From: Comamonas testosteroni
Lineage (GTDB): Bacteria; Pseudomonadota; Gammaproteobacteria; Burkholderiales; Burkholderiaceae_C
Reading direction: 5' to 3'
DNA length: 64,000 bases
Assembly (NCBI RefSeq): GCF_030505195.1
Contig: NZ_CP129672.1
Location: forward strand, 3,196,501 to 3,260,500
Shown here: piece after piece, positions 50,503-58,721 of the stretch
Numbering within the stretch: the stretch's first letter is position 1
Layout: each line of letters starts with the position of its first letter
The notes under the pieces: generated by a model
The model's input: only the letters and a program-made list of their open reading frames with translations
What the model was told of the DNA's origin: nothing
Database searches by the model: none
Program-made: the position numbers and the translations under genes

Positions 50503-50915
50503 GCGATGGTCAGCGTCACGCCGATATTGCCGCGCGTGGCATTGGAGTAGGGGCAGACCTTGTGAGCGGCGTCCACCAGCTGCTGGGCCGCAGCCTTGTC
50601 CATGCCGGGCAGGCTGATCTTCATGCGCACGGCGATGCCGAACACTTCGCCCACGGGGCCCAGGTCGACTTCGGCATCCACCGACAGGTCGGCGGGCAGG
50701 GTGATCTTCTGGCGAGCGGCCACGGCCTTCATGGCACCGATAAAGCAGGCGGAGTAACCGGCGGCAAACAGCTGCTCGGGGTTGGTGCCCTTGCCGGCGC
50801 TGCCGGGCGAGCTCAGCTGGATGTCCAGACGGCCATCATCGGTGCGCGAAGCGCCTTCGCGGCCGCCGGTTGTGTGGGCGTGGGCGGTGTAGAGAACTTT
50901 GTCGAGCTGGGCCAT
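50499..50915 (-). CDS. ohr: Organic hydroperoxide resistance protein Ohr
   Basis: The 138-residue protein is a complete OsmC/Ohr-type thiol peroxidase. It has the reactive Cys in GYSACFIGAM and the resolving Cys in HKVCPYSNATRGN near the C-terminus, and the usual KVLYTAHAHTTGGREG start. It reduces organic and lipid hydroperoxides in the cytoplasm using dihydrolipoamide. It lies 63 bases downstream of ohrR on the same strand, so both are probably co-transcribed and repressed by OhrR. Confidence 0.97.
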   Translation of the reverse strand: MAQLDKVLYTAHAHTTGGREGASRTDDGRLDIQLSSPGSAGKGTNPEQLFAAGYSACFIGAMKAVAARQKITLPADLSVDAEVDLGPVGEVFGIAVRMKISLPGMDKAAAQQLVDAAHKVCPYSNATRGNIGVTLTIA

Positions 50916-50978
50916 GGTGTCTTCCTTTGCGAGATTGCCCGGCAGTGCGGGCGGGTGGAGGAAATCGTCACCCCGGTA

Positions 50979-51455
50979 TCAGCCGGAGTGGCTGCGGCGC
51001 GGTGCCAGCCGTGCGCGCAGTGTGTTGAGCTGGCCCGTAAGAGCCTGCAGTTCGGGCAGGGTGCACTGGGTGCTCTGAAGCACGCAGGCAGGTATTTTTT
51101 CGGCCTCGGCGCGCAGTGCCTGGCCGGCGTTCGTGAGGGCGATGCGCACGCGGCGCTCGTCCTGCGCATCGCGCTGGCGTGCCAGCAGGCCTGCGCTCTC
51201 CAGTCGCTTGAGCAAGGGCGTCAGCGTGCCTGAATCCAGATAGAGGCGCTCACCCAGTTCCGATACGGTGAGCTGGTCGCCTTCCCAGAGCACCAGCATG
51301 ACCAGATACTGAGGGTAGGTTAGGCCTATGGCATCCAGCAAGGGCTTGTAGAGCTTGGTCATGGCCAGCGATGCCGAGTACAGCGCAAAGCAGACCTGAT
51401 TGTCCAGGCGCAGCAGCTCGGAGCTGTCGGGGAGAAGGTCGTTCGTGGATCGCAT
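50979..51455 (-). CDS. ohrR: Peroxide-sensing MarR family repressor OhrR
   Basis: The 158-residue protein is a MarR-type winged helix (about 45-115, LTVSELGERLYLDSGTLTPLLKRLE, then DERRVRIALT). The reactive Cys in LDNQVCFALYSAS (Cys22) is the OhrR peroxide sensor. Oxidation of this Cys releases it from DNA and induces ohr. The start at 51455 matches the family; the upstream frame is an artefact. Two A/T-rich palindromes immediately upstream are likely OhrR sites. It precedes ohr in the same operon. Confidence 0.95.
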   Translation of the reverse strand: MRSTNDLLPDSSELLRLDNQVCFALYSASLAMTKLYKPLLDAIGLTYPQYLVMLVLWEGDQLTVSELGERLYLDSGTLTPLLKRLESAGLLARQRDAQDERRVRIALTNAGQALRAEAEKIPACVLQSTQCTLPELQALTGQLNTLRARLAPRRSHSG

Positions 51456-51472
51456 GGGTTGAATTATTGCAG

Positions 51473-51501
51473 ACAATTTAATTGTGTGCAATTTAATTTG
51501 C
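51473..51501. promoter_or_regulatory. Two OhrR-type palindromes upstream of ohrR
   Basis: ACAATTTAATTGT (51473-51485) is a perfect 13-bp palindrome, and GCAATTTAATTTGC (51488-51501) is symmetric in 12 of 14 positions. Both lie 18-46 bases before the ohrR start and match the A/T-rich palindromes bound by OhrR in other bacteria. Confidence 0.8.
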
Positions 51502-51595
51502 AGATCACCAAGACCAAGGAGGCAGTGAAGAGGTTCGGCGCAATGCAAACAGGCTCCGTGAGCGGAGCCTGTTGCGGGCTGAAGCTGTCTCGCGC

Positions 51596-52921
51596 CTAAC
51601 GGGTGGTCAGTGCATCGGCCAGCGCCTGGTACATGGGCAGGCTGGTCGGGTCTATGCCCGCATTGCCCGCAATCGGGTGGGAGGCATAGCGCACTACCAC
51701 CATCTGGGCCTTGGGGTCGATATAGATGGCCTGACCGTGAATGCCGCGCGCCATATAGGCCCCGTTGGCGTTGTGCGAGACCCACCACATATTGCGATAC
51801 GACCAGCCCGGCAGCGTGGCATAACCGGCCTTCACAAACTTGGCGGGGTCGGCGCCGCGGCGGATGTCCTGGACCACGGCCTTGGGCAGCACCTGCTGGC
51901 CGCTGGCGGCGCGGCCTTCGTTGCGCATCAGCTCGCCGAAGCGGGCCAGGTCGCGCAGCGTGGTGTTGAGGCCACCTCCACCCGATTCCGTGCCTATGCG
52001 ATCCACCATGAAGTAGGCGTCTTGCTCCGCTCCGATTCGGCTCCAGATGCGTTCGGACAGCAGCTGGGCCAGAGGCTTGCCGCTGGCGCGGCGCACGATC
52101 CAGGCCAGAACCTCGGCGTTGGCCGTCTTGTAGGCAAAGCCCTGGTCATGCTCGCCCTCTTTCTGCAGGGTCTGCAGAAATTCGTAGAAGCTTTTGGGGC
52201 CGGCATAGTCCTTGCCCTGGGGCATCATGCCGCCGGCACGGGCGTAGTCCCAGACTTCGGCCTTGGGATCGGCGTAGTTCTCGGAGTACTTCACGCCGAT
52301 CGTCATGTCCATCACCTGGCGCACCGTGGCGTCGCCATAGGCGGTGTTCTTCATCTCGGGCAGATAGTCGGTCACCGGTGCCTCGGGTTTGATGAGGCCC
52401 TCGTGGGCCAGCAGGGCGGCCAGGGTTCCGACAAAGGACTTGGTGACCGACATGGCCAGGTGCGGGCGCTGCGGCTCCAGCGCACCCAGATATTTCTCAT
52501 AGATCACGCGGCCCTTGTGCATGACCAGAATGCCGTCGGTGTAGTTGCGATCCAGTGCCTGGGCAAAGGTCAGCTCCTCGCCCGTGCCCATGACCTTGAA
52601 GCGCACTTGCTCGATGTCGACCGGAGCCGAGCGCAGGGCGCTGGGAGCGCCCGGGCCGCGCCAGACATTGGCCGTGGGCGTGATTTCGCGGATATGCGAG
52701 AAGGTCCAGCGTATGCGCGGGAAGGTATTGCCCACGGGGTTGTCGAAGGTGATGAGCTTGTCGGCAGCGGGCGGAAAGCCCTGCATCCAGCCCATGGCCT
52801 GCAAGCTGGTGCTGACCGGGTCAGGCAGTGCGGGTGCGGGAGTCTGCGCATGGATTGCAGAAACCATAGCTGTCAGCGCAAGTGGCACAAGCGCTTTTCG
52901 CGTAGAAGACTTCAAGCTCAT
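51596..52921 (-). CDS. Secreted serine hydrolase (beta-lactamase class C/esterase family)
   Basis: The 441-residue protein has a signal peptide (cleavage at IHAQ). The serine beta-lactamase-like domain carries SVTK (Ser-x-x-Lys, about residue 170) and a YSEN motif (Tyr-x-Asn) around residue 250, with an N-terminal pre-domain of about 140 residues. Members act as esterases, peptidases or carboxylesterases (EstB-like) rather than true lactamases. Three start codons (GTG 52927, ATG 52924, ATG 52921) are adjacent; the last has the best spacing from AGAGG. It is followed, in reading direction, by ohrR 140 bases on. A crotonase gene lies just upstream, 21 bases away, so the two may share a transcript. 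Confidence 0.85.
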   Translation of the reverse strand: MSLKSSTRKALVPLALTAMVSAIHAQTPAPALPDPVSTSLQAMGWMQGFPPAADKLITFDNPVGNTFPRIRWTFSHIREITPTANVWRGPGAPSALRSAPVDIEQVRFKVMGTGEELTFAQALDRNYTDGILVMHKGRVIYEKYLGALEPQRPHLAMSVTKSFVGTLAALLAHEGLIKPEAPVTDYLPEMKNTAYGDATVRQVMDMTIGVKYSENYADPKAEVWDYARAGGMMPQGKDYAGPKSFYEFLQTLQKEGEHDQGFAYKTANAEVLAWIVRRASGKPLAQLLSERIWSRIGAEQDAYFMVDRIGTESGGGGLNTTLRDLARFGELMRNEGRAASGQQVLPKAVVQDIRRGADPAKFVKAGYATLPGWSYRNMWWVSHNANGAYMARGIHGQAIYIDPKAQMVVVRYASHPIAGNAGIDPTSLPMYQALADALTTR

Positions 52922-52942
52922 CATCACCTCTTGGAGTTGGAA

Positions 52943-53758
52943 TTAACGACCGGTAAAACGTGCTGGGCGTTTCTCGACGAAGGAGCGCACGCCTTCGGCG
53001 GCATCCTCGCTGTTGGTCAGGCGCTGCTGCACGGGGATGAAATCGGCCACGGCGGCGGCCTGGCCCAGTTCTATGGCCTTGAGGACATTGAGGCGTGTGG
53101 CCACCACGGCCTGCGGTGCCTGGGCGGCAATGCGCTCGGCAATGCGAAAAGCCTCGTCCAGTTCCTGGCCTGCAGGCACCACTTTTTGCACAAAGTGGCA
53201 GCGCAGGGCTTCGGCTGCATCGAACGCGTCGCCGGTCAGCAGATGCAGCATGGCATTGCCCACGCCGGCGCGCTCGGGCATGCGCAGCGTGGCGCCGCCT
53301 GTGGGCATGATGCAGCGCTGTACTTCCATCTGTGCAAAGCGGCTGCTGTCGGCAGCGACGACGATATCGGCACCCAGCATCAGCTCTATGCCGACAGTAA
53401 AGCAGATGCCCTTGACGGCGGCCACCATGGGCTTGGTGCGGCGGCGGTAGCCGGGCAGGCCATAGTCATGAGGCTCCACGAGACCTGCGGGGATGGCCTT
53501 CTTGCCGCTTTTCATGAACTCGGCGATGACAGGCAGATCCAACCCCGCCGTGAAATGTTCGCCAAAAGCATGGAGCAGGCCCACGCGCAACTCAGGCTCA
53601 TCGTCGAGCCGGGTATAGGCCTGGGCCAGTTGCTGGAACATGGCCGGCGTCCAGCCATTGCGCTTGGCCGGGCGGTTGATGCCGATCAGCAGCACATGGC
53701 CGCGGACTTCACAAGAAATACAGCCCTCGGGCGGAGGGTTGGGAATGTCGATTTGCAT
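52943..53758 (-). CDS. Enoyl-CoA hydratase/isomerase (crotonase) family protein
   Basis: The 271-residue protein shows the crotonase pattern: a NRPAKRNGWTPAMF oxyanion start, GEHFTAGLDLP, then the VKGICFTVGIELMLGADIVVA loop with its Glu and FAQMEVQRCIMPTGG with a second Glu. This fits a functional hydratase. It should hydrate or isomerise a 2-enoyl-CoA in the cytoplasm. AGGAG precedes the ATG at 53758; longer frames upstream are not coding. It diverges from a radical SAM gene, and the 3-hydroxyacyl-CoA dehydrogenase beyond that gene could be its beta-oxidation partner, but they are on separate transcripts. Confidence 0.92.
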   Translation of the reverse strand: MQIDIPNPPPEGCISCEVRGHVLLIGINRPAKRNGWTPAMFQQLAQAYTRLDDEPELRVGLLHAFGEHFTAGLDLPVIAEFMKSGKKAIPAGLVEPHDYGLPGYRRRTKPMVAAVKGICFTVGIELMLGADIVVAADSSRFAQMEVQRCIMPTGGATLRMPERAGVGNAMLHLLTGDAFDAAEALRCHFVQKVVPAGQELDEAFRIAERIAAQAPQAVVATRLNVLKAIELGQAAAVADFIPVQQRLTNSEDAAEGVRSFVEKRPARFTGR

Positions 53759-53885
53759 GGTGAATCTCCTGCGCAAAACAATAGACCGCAGCGGTTTCCG
53801 CAGCAGTCGCATACAGGACGAGTCATCGCTTGCAGAGCTAGGTGTTAACGCCAGCGCCTTGCACGCAGCTATGCTTTGGGCGTGA
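53757..53885 (+). CDS. Possible small ORF upstream of the radical SAM gene
   Basis: An ATG at 53757 opens a 42-codon frame ending 20 bases before the radical SAM gene start. The predicted peptide is mixed, with an Arg-rich first half (MVNLLRKTIDRSGFR) and a hydrophobic Ala-rich end. No good ribosome-binding site is visible and it overlaps the start of the divergent crotonase. A modified-peptide precursor cannot be excluded because a radical SAM gene follows, but the more likely explanation is a chance frame across a promoter. Confidence 0.15.
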   Translation: MVNLLRKTIDRSGFRSSRIQDESSLAELGVNASALHAAMLWA

Positions 53886-53905
53886 TCCCACGAATTGGAA
53901 AAAAG

Positions 53906-56029
53906 ATGCCAGAAGCGCCGCACCGTCAACTGTTCAGAGACTACCCGCTGGATGGCGCGCTGCTGCGTTTTCACCCGGAAAGCGGCACCAGCATCCGCAT
54001 TGAAAACGCTGAAACCCGGCATCTGCAGCGCGTGGCCCCCCGGGTGGCCATGTTTGGCATTACCAATAAATGCAATCTGAGCTGTGACTTCTGCTCACGC
54101 GATGTGCAGCGCGAGAGCGCATGGACGGTCGATTCCGCCGCGCAGGTGCTGCAAGACCTGAGCGCAGCCGGTGTGTTGGAGGTTGCGTTTGGCGGCGGCG
54201 AGCCTTTTGTCTTTCGCGGCTTTGCCGATCTGGTTCAGCAGCTGCATGAAACCACGCCGCTGGCGCTGAATGTCACCACCAATGGCCTGCTGATTCGCCC
54301 AGGCAGCTTTGCGGCGTATGCGGGCCGCTTGGGGCAGGTGCGCATCTCTCTTTATGACGACCCGCGCTGGCGCTATACGGCGCAGGTTTTGTCCGGCTAT
54401 GGGCAAAGATGGGGCGCTAATCTGCTGGTCGATGCGGCAGTGCTGACTATGCTGCCCAGTCTGCTGGGGGAGTTGGCGGCACTGGGTTGCCACGATGTGT
54501 CGCTGCTCTCGTATATCGGTGCCGATATGCGCAGGCATTTGACGGCTGAGGGGCGGCTGCAACTGGCGGCCATGGTGCAGGATGCTCCGCTGCCTTGCCG
54601 CCTTTCTGTGTGCTTTGGCGATACCGTTCCATTGCCTCGCTTGTTTGATGGAGCGGACGGTAGCGGGGACTGCGGCGCGGGCGTGGATTTTGTGTCCATC
54701 ACTCCTGATCAGCGCATGCAGGGTTGCTCGTTCCACGATGGCGGCCTGCCCGCGCGCAATGCGCAGGAGATTCTGGCGGGCTGGCAGCATCAGCGCTCGC
54801 ATCTGGCCCAGCCCAGTTTGCGTCATGGCTGTGCGGGCCGCAAACGGACTGGCGTGCCGCAAACGCAGCGCGCCCATGCCGCGGCGCCATCCATACGGGT
54901 GTGGCAGGCGTTTTCGGGCAATAACAGTGGCGAATGTGTGATGGTGGCCAAGTTCGACACCATTAGCGATGCCAACAGCTATCTGGCGCAACTGCTGCCA
55001 GCCTGGAGGCCGGAAGCAGACTATGCACCTGAATGGCAGCAGCTCTTTCAGGCGCAGGCCGTGGCCGGGCCGGGGCTGGCCTATGGCGAGATGCCGCGCG
55101 ATTTGCTGGCCATTGGCCGATCGGTGCTGGCAATGGGCTACGGTCTGGAAGACCAGTTCCCCGAGCTGCGGGCGCTGGCCTGGAAGCAGGGTGCAGCGTC
55201 GATGTCCGGTGGCATACACAGCCATGAGGTGACGCTGCTGGCGGCAGTGCGCGCCGCCGGTGCAGCTGAAGCCCTCAAGCTCGCTGCAGTCGAGTGGGCT
55301 GATGAATTCCAGGCCCGGCCGTTTGTTTATGGCGATACGCTGCTGCTGGCCATGGGCCTGATGGGGCAAGAGGGCGAGCTGGAGGCTTGCAAGCGCAAGC
55401 TGGAATCTTTGGCTGATGGGCGCCCTCTGGCCGTTGAAGTGCACTCTGATATTGTCAGCAGCGAGAACATGCTGGAGGTGATGAAGCGGCTCGGTGTGCA
55501 AATTCATCAGACGCCGAGGCTGGTGCTGCAGTTCTGGGATGGTGACCCTGCGGTGGCGCAGAAGAAAGCAGCGCATTTTGCCCAGATGGTGACCGAGGCC
55601 GAAGTGACTGTGGCTGCAGATTGTGTGCTGATCTCAGGCCTGAGTCGGCGCAAGAGGCTTGCGGTGCTCGCGTATCGCCAGGGGGCGACGGTCGGGGCCT
55701 TGGATACTGCTGAGCTGCAGGTGAGCGCGCGGTTGGTGCTGCCTGAGTTGCCCAGACAAAAAGGCAAGCGTGCGATGCAGCCACCCATCGACATTGAGCT
55801 ATTGCAGGATGAGCTGCGGCTAAGCCTTTGGCCCGGTGAGCAGTTGCAGGTGGCGCAGGGCTACCGAGGCGCAGCCCAGGTGCGCGTGACCAGCACCCAG
55901 CCTGAGCGGGTGCTGGAGACCTTAAAGCAAGCGGCGCAAAGACTGGGCGCAACAACCCATTTCTGGGTCAGCGAGCCTCAGGCTCTGGCGATGGCTGTGC
56001 GTCGGCTGCTGGCAGAGGTTCGGGAGTAG
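53906..56029 (+). CDS. Radical SAM/SPASM-like protein with large uncharacterised C-terminal region
   Basis: The 707-residue product starts with a radical SAM core: CNLSCDFC (Cys56, 60, 63) binds the [4Fe-4S] cluster and GGGEP (about 96-100) binds SAM. Further Cys at 231, 236, 256, 274 and 309 (CGAGVDFVSITPDQRMQGC is SPASM-like) suggest auxiliary iron-sulfur clusters. Residues from about 345 to 707 match nothing I recognise. They are mixed helical with few Cys and read like two or more domains, including HFAQMVTEAEVTVAADCV and VRVTSTQPERVLETLKQAA. ATG 53906 has GGA six bases upstream; TTG 53876 or GTG 53882 are alternatives. It is a lone plus-strand gene. SPASM enzymes usually modify peptides or mature enzymes. 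The function is unknown. Confidence 0.8.
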   Translation: MPEAPHRQLFRDYPLDGALLRFHPESGTSIRIENAETRHLQRVAPRVAMFGITNKCNLSCDFCSRDVQRESAWTVDSAAQVLQDLSAAGVLEVAFGGGEPFVFRGFADLVQQLHETTPLALNVTTNGLLIRPGSFAAYAGRLGQVRISLYDDPRWRYTAQVLSGYGQRWGANLLVDAAVLTMLPSLLGELAALGCHDVSLLSYIGADMRRHLTAEGRLQLAAMVQDAPLPCRLSVCFGDTVPLPRLFDGADGSGDCGAGVDFVSITPDQRMQGCSFHDGGLPARNAQEILAGWQHQRSHLAQPSLRHGCAGRKRTGVPQTQRAHAAAPSIRVWQAFSGNNSGECVMVAKFDTISDANSYLAQLLPAWRPEADYAPEWQQLFQAQAVAGPGLAYGEMPRDLLAIGRSVLAMGYGLEDQFPELRALAWKQGAASMSGGIHSHEVTLLAAVRAAGAAEALKLAAVEWADEFQARPFVYGDTLLLAMGLMGQEGELEACKRKLESLADGRPLAVEVHSDIVSSENMLEVMKRLGVQIHQTPRLVLQFWDGDPAVAQKKAAHFAQMVTEAEVTVAADCVLISGLSRRKRLAVLAYRQGATVGALDTAELQVSARLVLPELPRQKGKRAMQPPIDIELLQDELRLSLWPGEQLQVAQGYRGAAQVRVTSTQPERVLETLKQAAQRLGATTHFWVSEPQALAMAVRRLLAEVRE

Positions 56030-56081
56030 TACGAGTGGGCCTTGCTGGCCCTCGCTTCCTGACCGAGCCAGCGACCGTAGA

Positions 56082-56930
56082 TCAGTAGGTGTAGACGCCC
56101 TGGCCGGTCTTGCGGCCCAGACGGCCGGCGGCCACCATTTCGCGCAGCAGAAAGCAGGGGCGGTACTTGCTGTCGCCGAATTCCTTGAGGTAGACCTCCA
56201 TCACGGCCAGGCAGACGTCCAGACCGATCATGTCGGCCAGGGCCAGCGGGCCAATGGGTTGGTTGCAGCCCAGCTTCATGCCGGCGTCGATGTCCTCGGC
56301 CGAGGCTGTGCCTTCGCTGAGCACCTGGAAGGCCTCGTTGATCATGGGCACCAGAATGCGGTTGACCACAAAGCCGGGAGCGTTCTTGACGGTGATGGGC
56401 GATTTGCCCAGTTTTTCCGATAGGGCCTTGACGGCATCGTGGGTGGCGTCGCTGGTCTGCAGGCCGCGGATGATCTCCACCAGGGCCATCATGGGCACGG
56501 GGTTGAAGAAATGCATGCCGATGAACTTGTCGGCACGCTGGGTGGCGGCCGCCAGCTGGGTGATGGAGATGGACGAGGTGTTGGTGGCAACGATCACGTC
56601 CTGTGCCAGCAGGGCATCGAGCTGCTTGAGGATCTTGACCTTGAGCTCGTAATTCTCGGTGGCAGCCTCGATCACCAGCTGGGCCGACTTCAGATCGTCG
56701 TAGCTGGTCGAGGTCTTGATGCGTGCCAGCGCTGCGCTCTTGTCGGCTTCGCTGATCTTTTCCTTTTTGATCAGGCGGTCCAGGCTGCCGGCCACGGTGG
56801 CCAGCCCTTTTTGCACGGCAGCGTCGGAGATGTCTACCATCACCACGTCGATGCCCGACACGGCGCAAGCCTGCGCGATGCCGTTGCCCATGGTGCCGGC
56901 GCCGATGATGCCTACGGTTTGGATTGCCAT
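56082..56930 (-). CDS. 3-hydroxybutyryl-CoA/3-hydroxyacyl-CoA dehydrogenase
   Basis: The 282-residue protein has the NAD-binding motif VGIIGAGTMGNGIAQACA, AATENYELKV, and the catalytic His in GMHFFNPVPMMALVEII. The C-terminal domain carries PGFVVNRILVPMINEAF and GPLALADMIGLD. It oxidises 3-hydroxyacyl-CoA with NAD(P)+ in the cytoplasm, as in the Hbd/PaaH/FadB2 families. The ATG at 56930 has GGAG nine bases upstream; an earlier ATG at 56945 overlaps that site. It converges with the radical SAM gene and diverges from a GMC oxidoreductase. Confidence 0.95.
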   Translation of the reverse strand: MAIQTVGIIGAGTMGNGIAQACAVSGIDVVMVDISDAAVQKGLATVAGSLDRLIKKEKISEADKSAALARIKTSTSYDDLKSAQLVIEAATENYELKVKILKQLDALLAQDVIVATNTSSISITQLAAATQRADKFIGMHFFNPVPMMALVEIIRGLQTSDATHDAVKALSEKLGKSPITVKNAPGFVVNRILVPMINEAFQVLSEGTASAEDIDAGMKLGCNQPIGPLALADMIGLDVCLAVMEVYLKEFGDSKYRPCFLLREMVAAGRLGRKTGQGVYTY

Positions 56931-57127
56931 CTTTTGTGTCTCCATTCAGATAAGTGCGGTTGAACAGGAAAATGTTATCCCGGTTCTGACCGGGTTTGAC
57001 CCTAGTCGGGCATGGTTGGCGTGTTAGGAGTCATCACGATGACATTGTTTTTTCTGCACGACCGTGTTTTTCCGCGTTTCGCAGCTGCAGACCTCTGGTC
57101 AGAATTTGCAGCAAAAGGAGTGCGGAC

Positions 57128-58720
57128 ATGCGTGACTATCTGGTAGTGGGAGGGGGCTCCGCGGGTGCGGTGCTGGCAGCCAGGCTCAGCGAGAACCCGC
57201 AGGTCAGCGTGACCTTGCTGGAGGCCGGTGGCGACGACAACAGCGTGCTGATCCACTGCCCGGCAGGGCTGGCGCTGATGGCCAAGCAGAAAAATTTCAA
57301 CTGGGCCATGAGCACGGTGCCACAGCCCGGACTCGGTGGCCGGCGGGGCTATCAGCCGCGCGGCAAGGTGCTGGGCGGCTCCAGCTCCATCAATGCCATG
57401 ATCTATCTGCGTGGTCAGCCTGCGGACTACGATTATTGGAGCGCTCAGGGCAATCCCGGCTGGGGCTGGAGCGATGTTTTGCCCTATTTTTTGAAGGCCG
57501 AATGCAATACGCGCGGCGCAGATGTGCTGCATGGCACAAGCGGCCCTTTGCATGTCTGCGATCTCTGCGACCCGAATCCGCTGGCGCAGGCCTTTGTGCG
57601 CGCAGGCGTGCAGGCCGGTCATGCGCACAATCCGGACTTCAACGGCACAGCTCAGGAAGGCGTGGGCCTGTATCAGGTCACGCACCACAAGGGCGAGCGC
57701 TGCAGTGCGGCCAAGGCTTATCTGATGCCGGTGCGCGGCAGCCGGGTCAATCTGGAAATCATCACTGGAGCCCAGGTGCGGCGGATCCTGATGGATGGGC
57801 GCAAGGCTGTCGGCGTGGAATATGTGCAGGGAGGGCATGTCAGGCAACTGCTTTGCCGGCGCGAGGTCCTGCTCTGTGCCGGCGCACTGCAGTCGCCGCA
57901 GCTGCTGATGCTCTCGGGCATAGGGCCGGGGGAGCATCTGCAGCAGTTGGGCATCGATGTCGTCCACCACCTGCCGGGAGTGGGCGAGCATCTGCACGAC
58001 CATCCCGATGTGGTGCAGGTGGTCGATGGCCCGCAGATCAAGGACAGCTTCGGCATTTCGCTGGCCGGTCTCAGGAATGTCTGGCAGGGCATGAGCCGCT
58101 GGCGCCATGAGCGCCGGGGCCTGCTGACCAGCAATTTTGCCGAGGCGGGCGGTTTTATCCGCAGCGGGCCACAGGAGGCGGTGCCCGATCTGCAGCTGCA
58201 TTTTGTGGTGGGAAAGCTGGTCGACCATGGACGCAAGACGCTGCTGGGTCATGGCTATTCCTGCCATGTCTGCCTGCTGCAGCCAAGGAGTCGGGGCAGC
58301 GTGAAGCTCGCCTCTGCCGATGCGGGCACCATGCCTCTCATAGACCCGGCCTTCTTTGCCGAGGCCGAGGACATGCAGCGCATGGTGCGCGGCGTACGCC
58401 GCATGCGCGAAATTCTCGATCAGCCGGCCTTGGCCCGCTTCGAGGGCCGGGAACTGGAGTATTCGGCAGGGGCGCGCAGTGACGAGGAGATCGAGCAGTT
58501 CATCCGCCGTTACGCCGACACCATCTATCACCCCGTGGGCAGCTGTCGCATGGGGCCAGGGGCGCAGGATGTGGTCGATGCCCGCTTGCTGGTGCATGGT
58601 GTGCAGGGGCTGCGCGTGGTCGATGCCTCGGTCATGCCGCGCATCGTGAGCGGCAATACGAATGCGCCGACCATCATGATTGCCGAGAAGGCGGCAGATC
58701 TGATCAAGGCCGCGTACTGA
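57128..58720 (+). CDS. GMC family FAD-dependent oxidoreductase (choline dehydrogenase-like)
   Basis: The 530-residue protein starts directly with an FAD site (YLVVGGGSAGAVLAARLSE) and contains the GMC signatures GKVLGGSSSINAMIYLRGQ and LLCAGALQSPQLLMLSGIGP. It ends with the active-site TIYHPVGSCRMG and VVDASVMPRIVSGNTNAPTIMIAEKAA. It oxidises an alcohol or related group with FAD; candidates include choline, aliphatic and polyol-type alcohols. AGGAG precedes the ATG at 57128. There is no signal peptide, so it is cytoplasmic. Whether it belongs with the adjacent beta-oxidation-type genes is not shown. Confidence 0.93.
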   Translation: MRDYLVVGGGSAGAVLAARLSENPQVSVTLLEAGGDDNSVLIHCPAGLALMAKQKNFNWAMSTVPQPGLGGRRGYQPRGKVLGGSSSINAMIYLRGQPADYDYWSAQGNPGWGWSDVLPYFLKAECNTRGADVLHGTSGPLHVCDLCDPNPLAQAFVRAGVQAGHAHNPDFNGTAQEGVGLYQVTHHKGERCSAAKAYLMPVRGSRVNLEIITGAQVRRILMDGRKAVGVEYVQGGHVRQLLCRREVLLCAGALQSPQLLMLSGIGPGEHLQQLGIDVVHHLPGVGEHLHDHPDVVQVVDGPQIKDSFGISLAGLRNVWQGMSRWRHERRGLLTSNFAEAGGFIRSGPQEAVPDLQLHFVVGKLVDHGRKTLLGHGYSCHVCLLQPRSRGSVKLASADAGTMPLIDPAFFAEAEDMQRMVRGVRRMREILDQPALARFEGRELEYSAGARSDEEIEQFIRRYADTIYHPVGSCRMGPGAQDVVDARLLVHGVQGLRVVDASVMPRIVSGNTNAPTIMIAEKAADLIKAAY

Positions 58721-58721
58721 C

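Noticed and set aside
51456..51788. N-terminal extension of ohrR
   Set aside because: It would run through the operator palindromes and antisense to the serine hydrolase; the OhrR family starts at 51455.
51596..52921. True class C beta-lactamase
   Set aside because: SVTK and YSEN fit the serine hydrolase superfamily, but a long N-terminal pre-domain and lack of a recognisable KTG context favour an esterase-like role.
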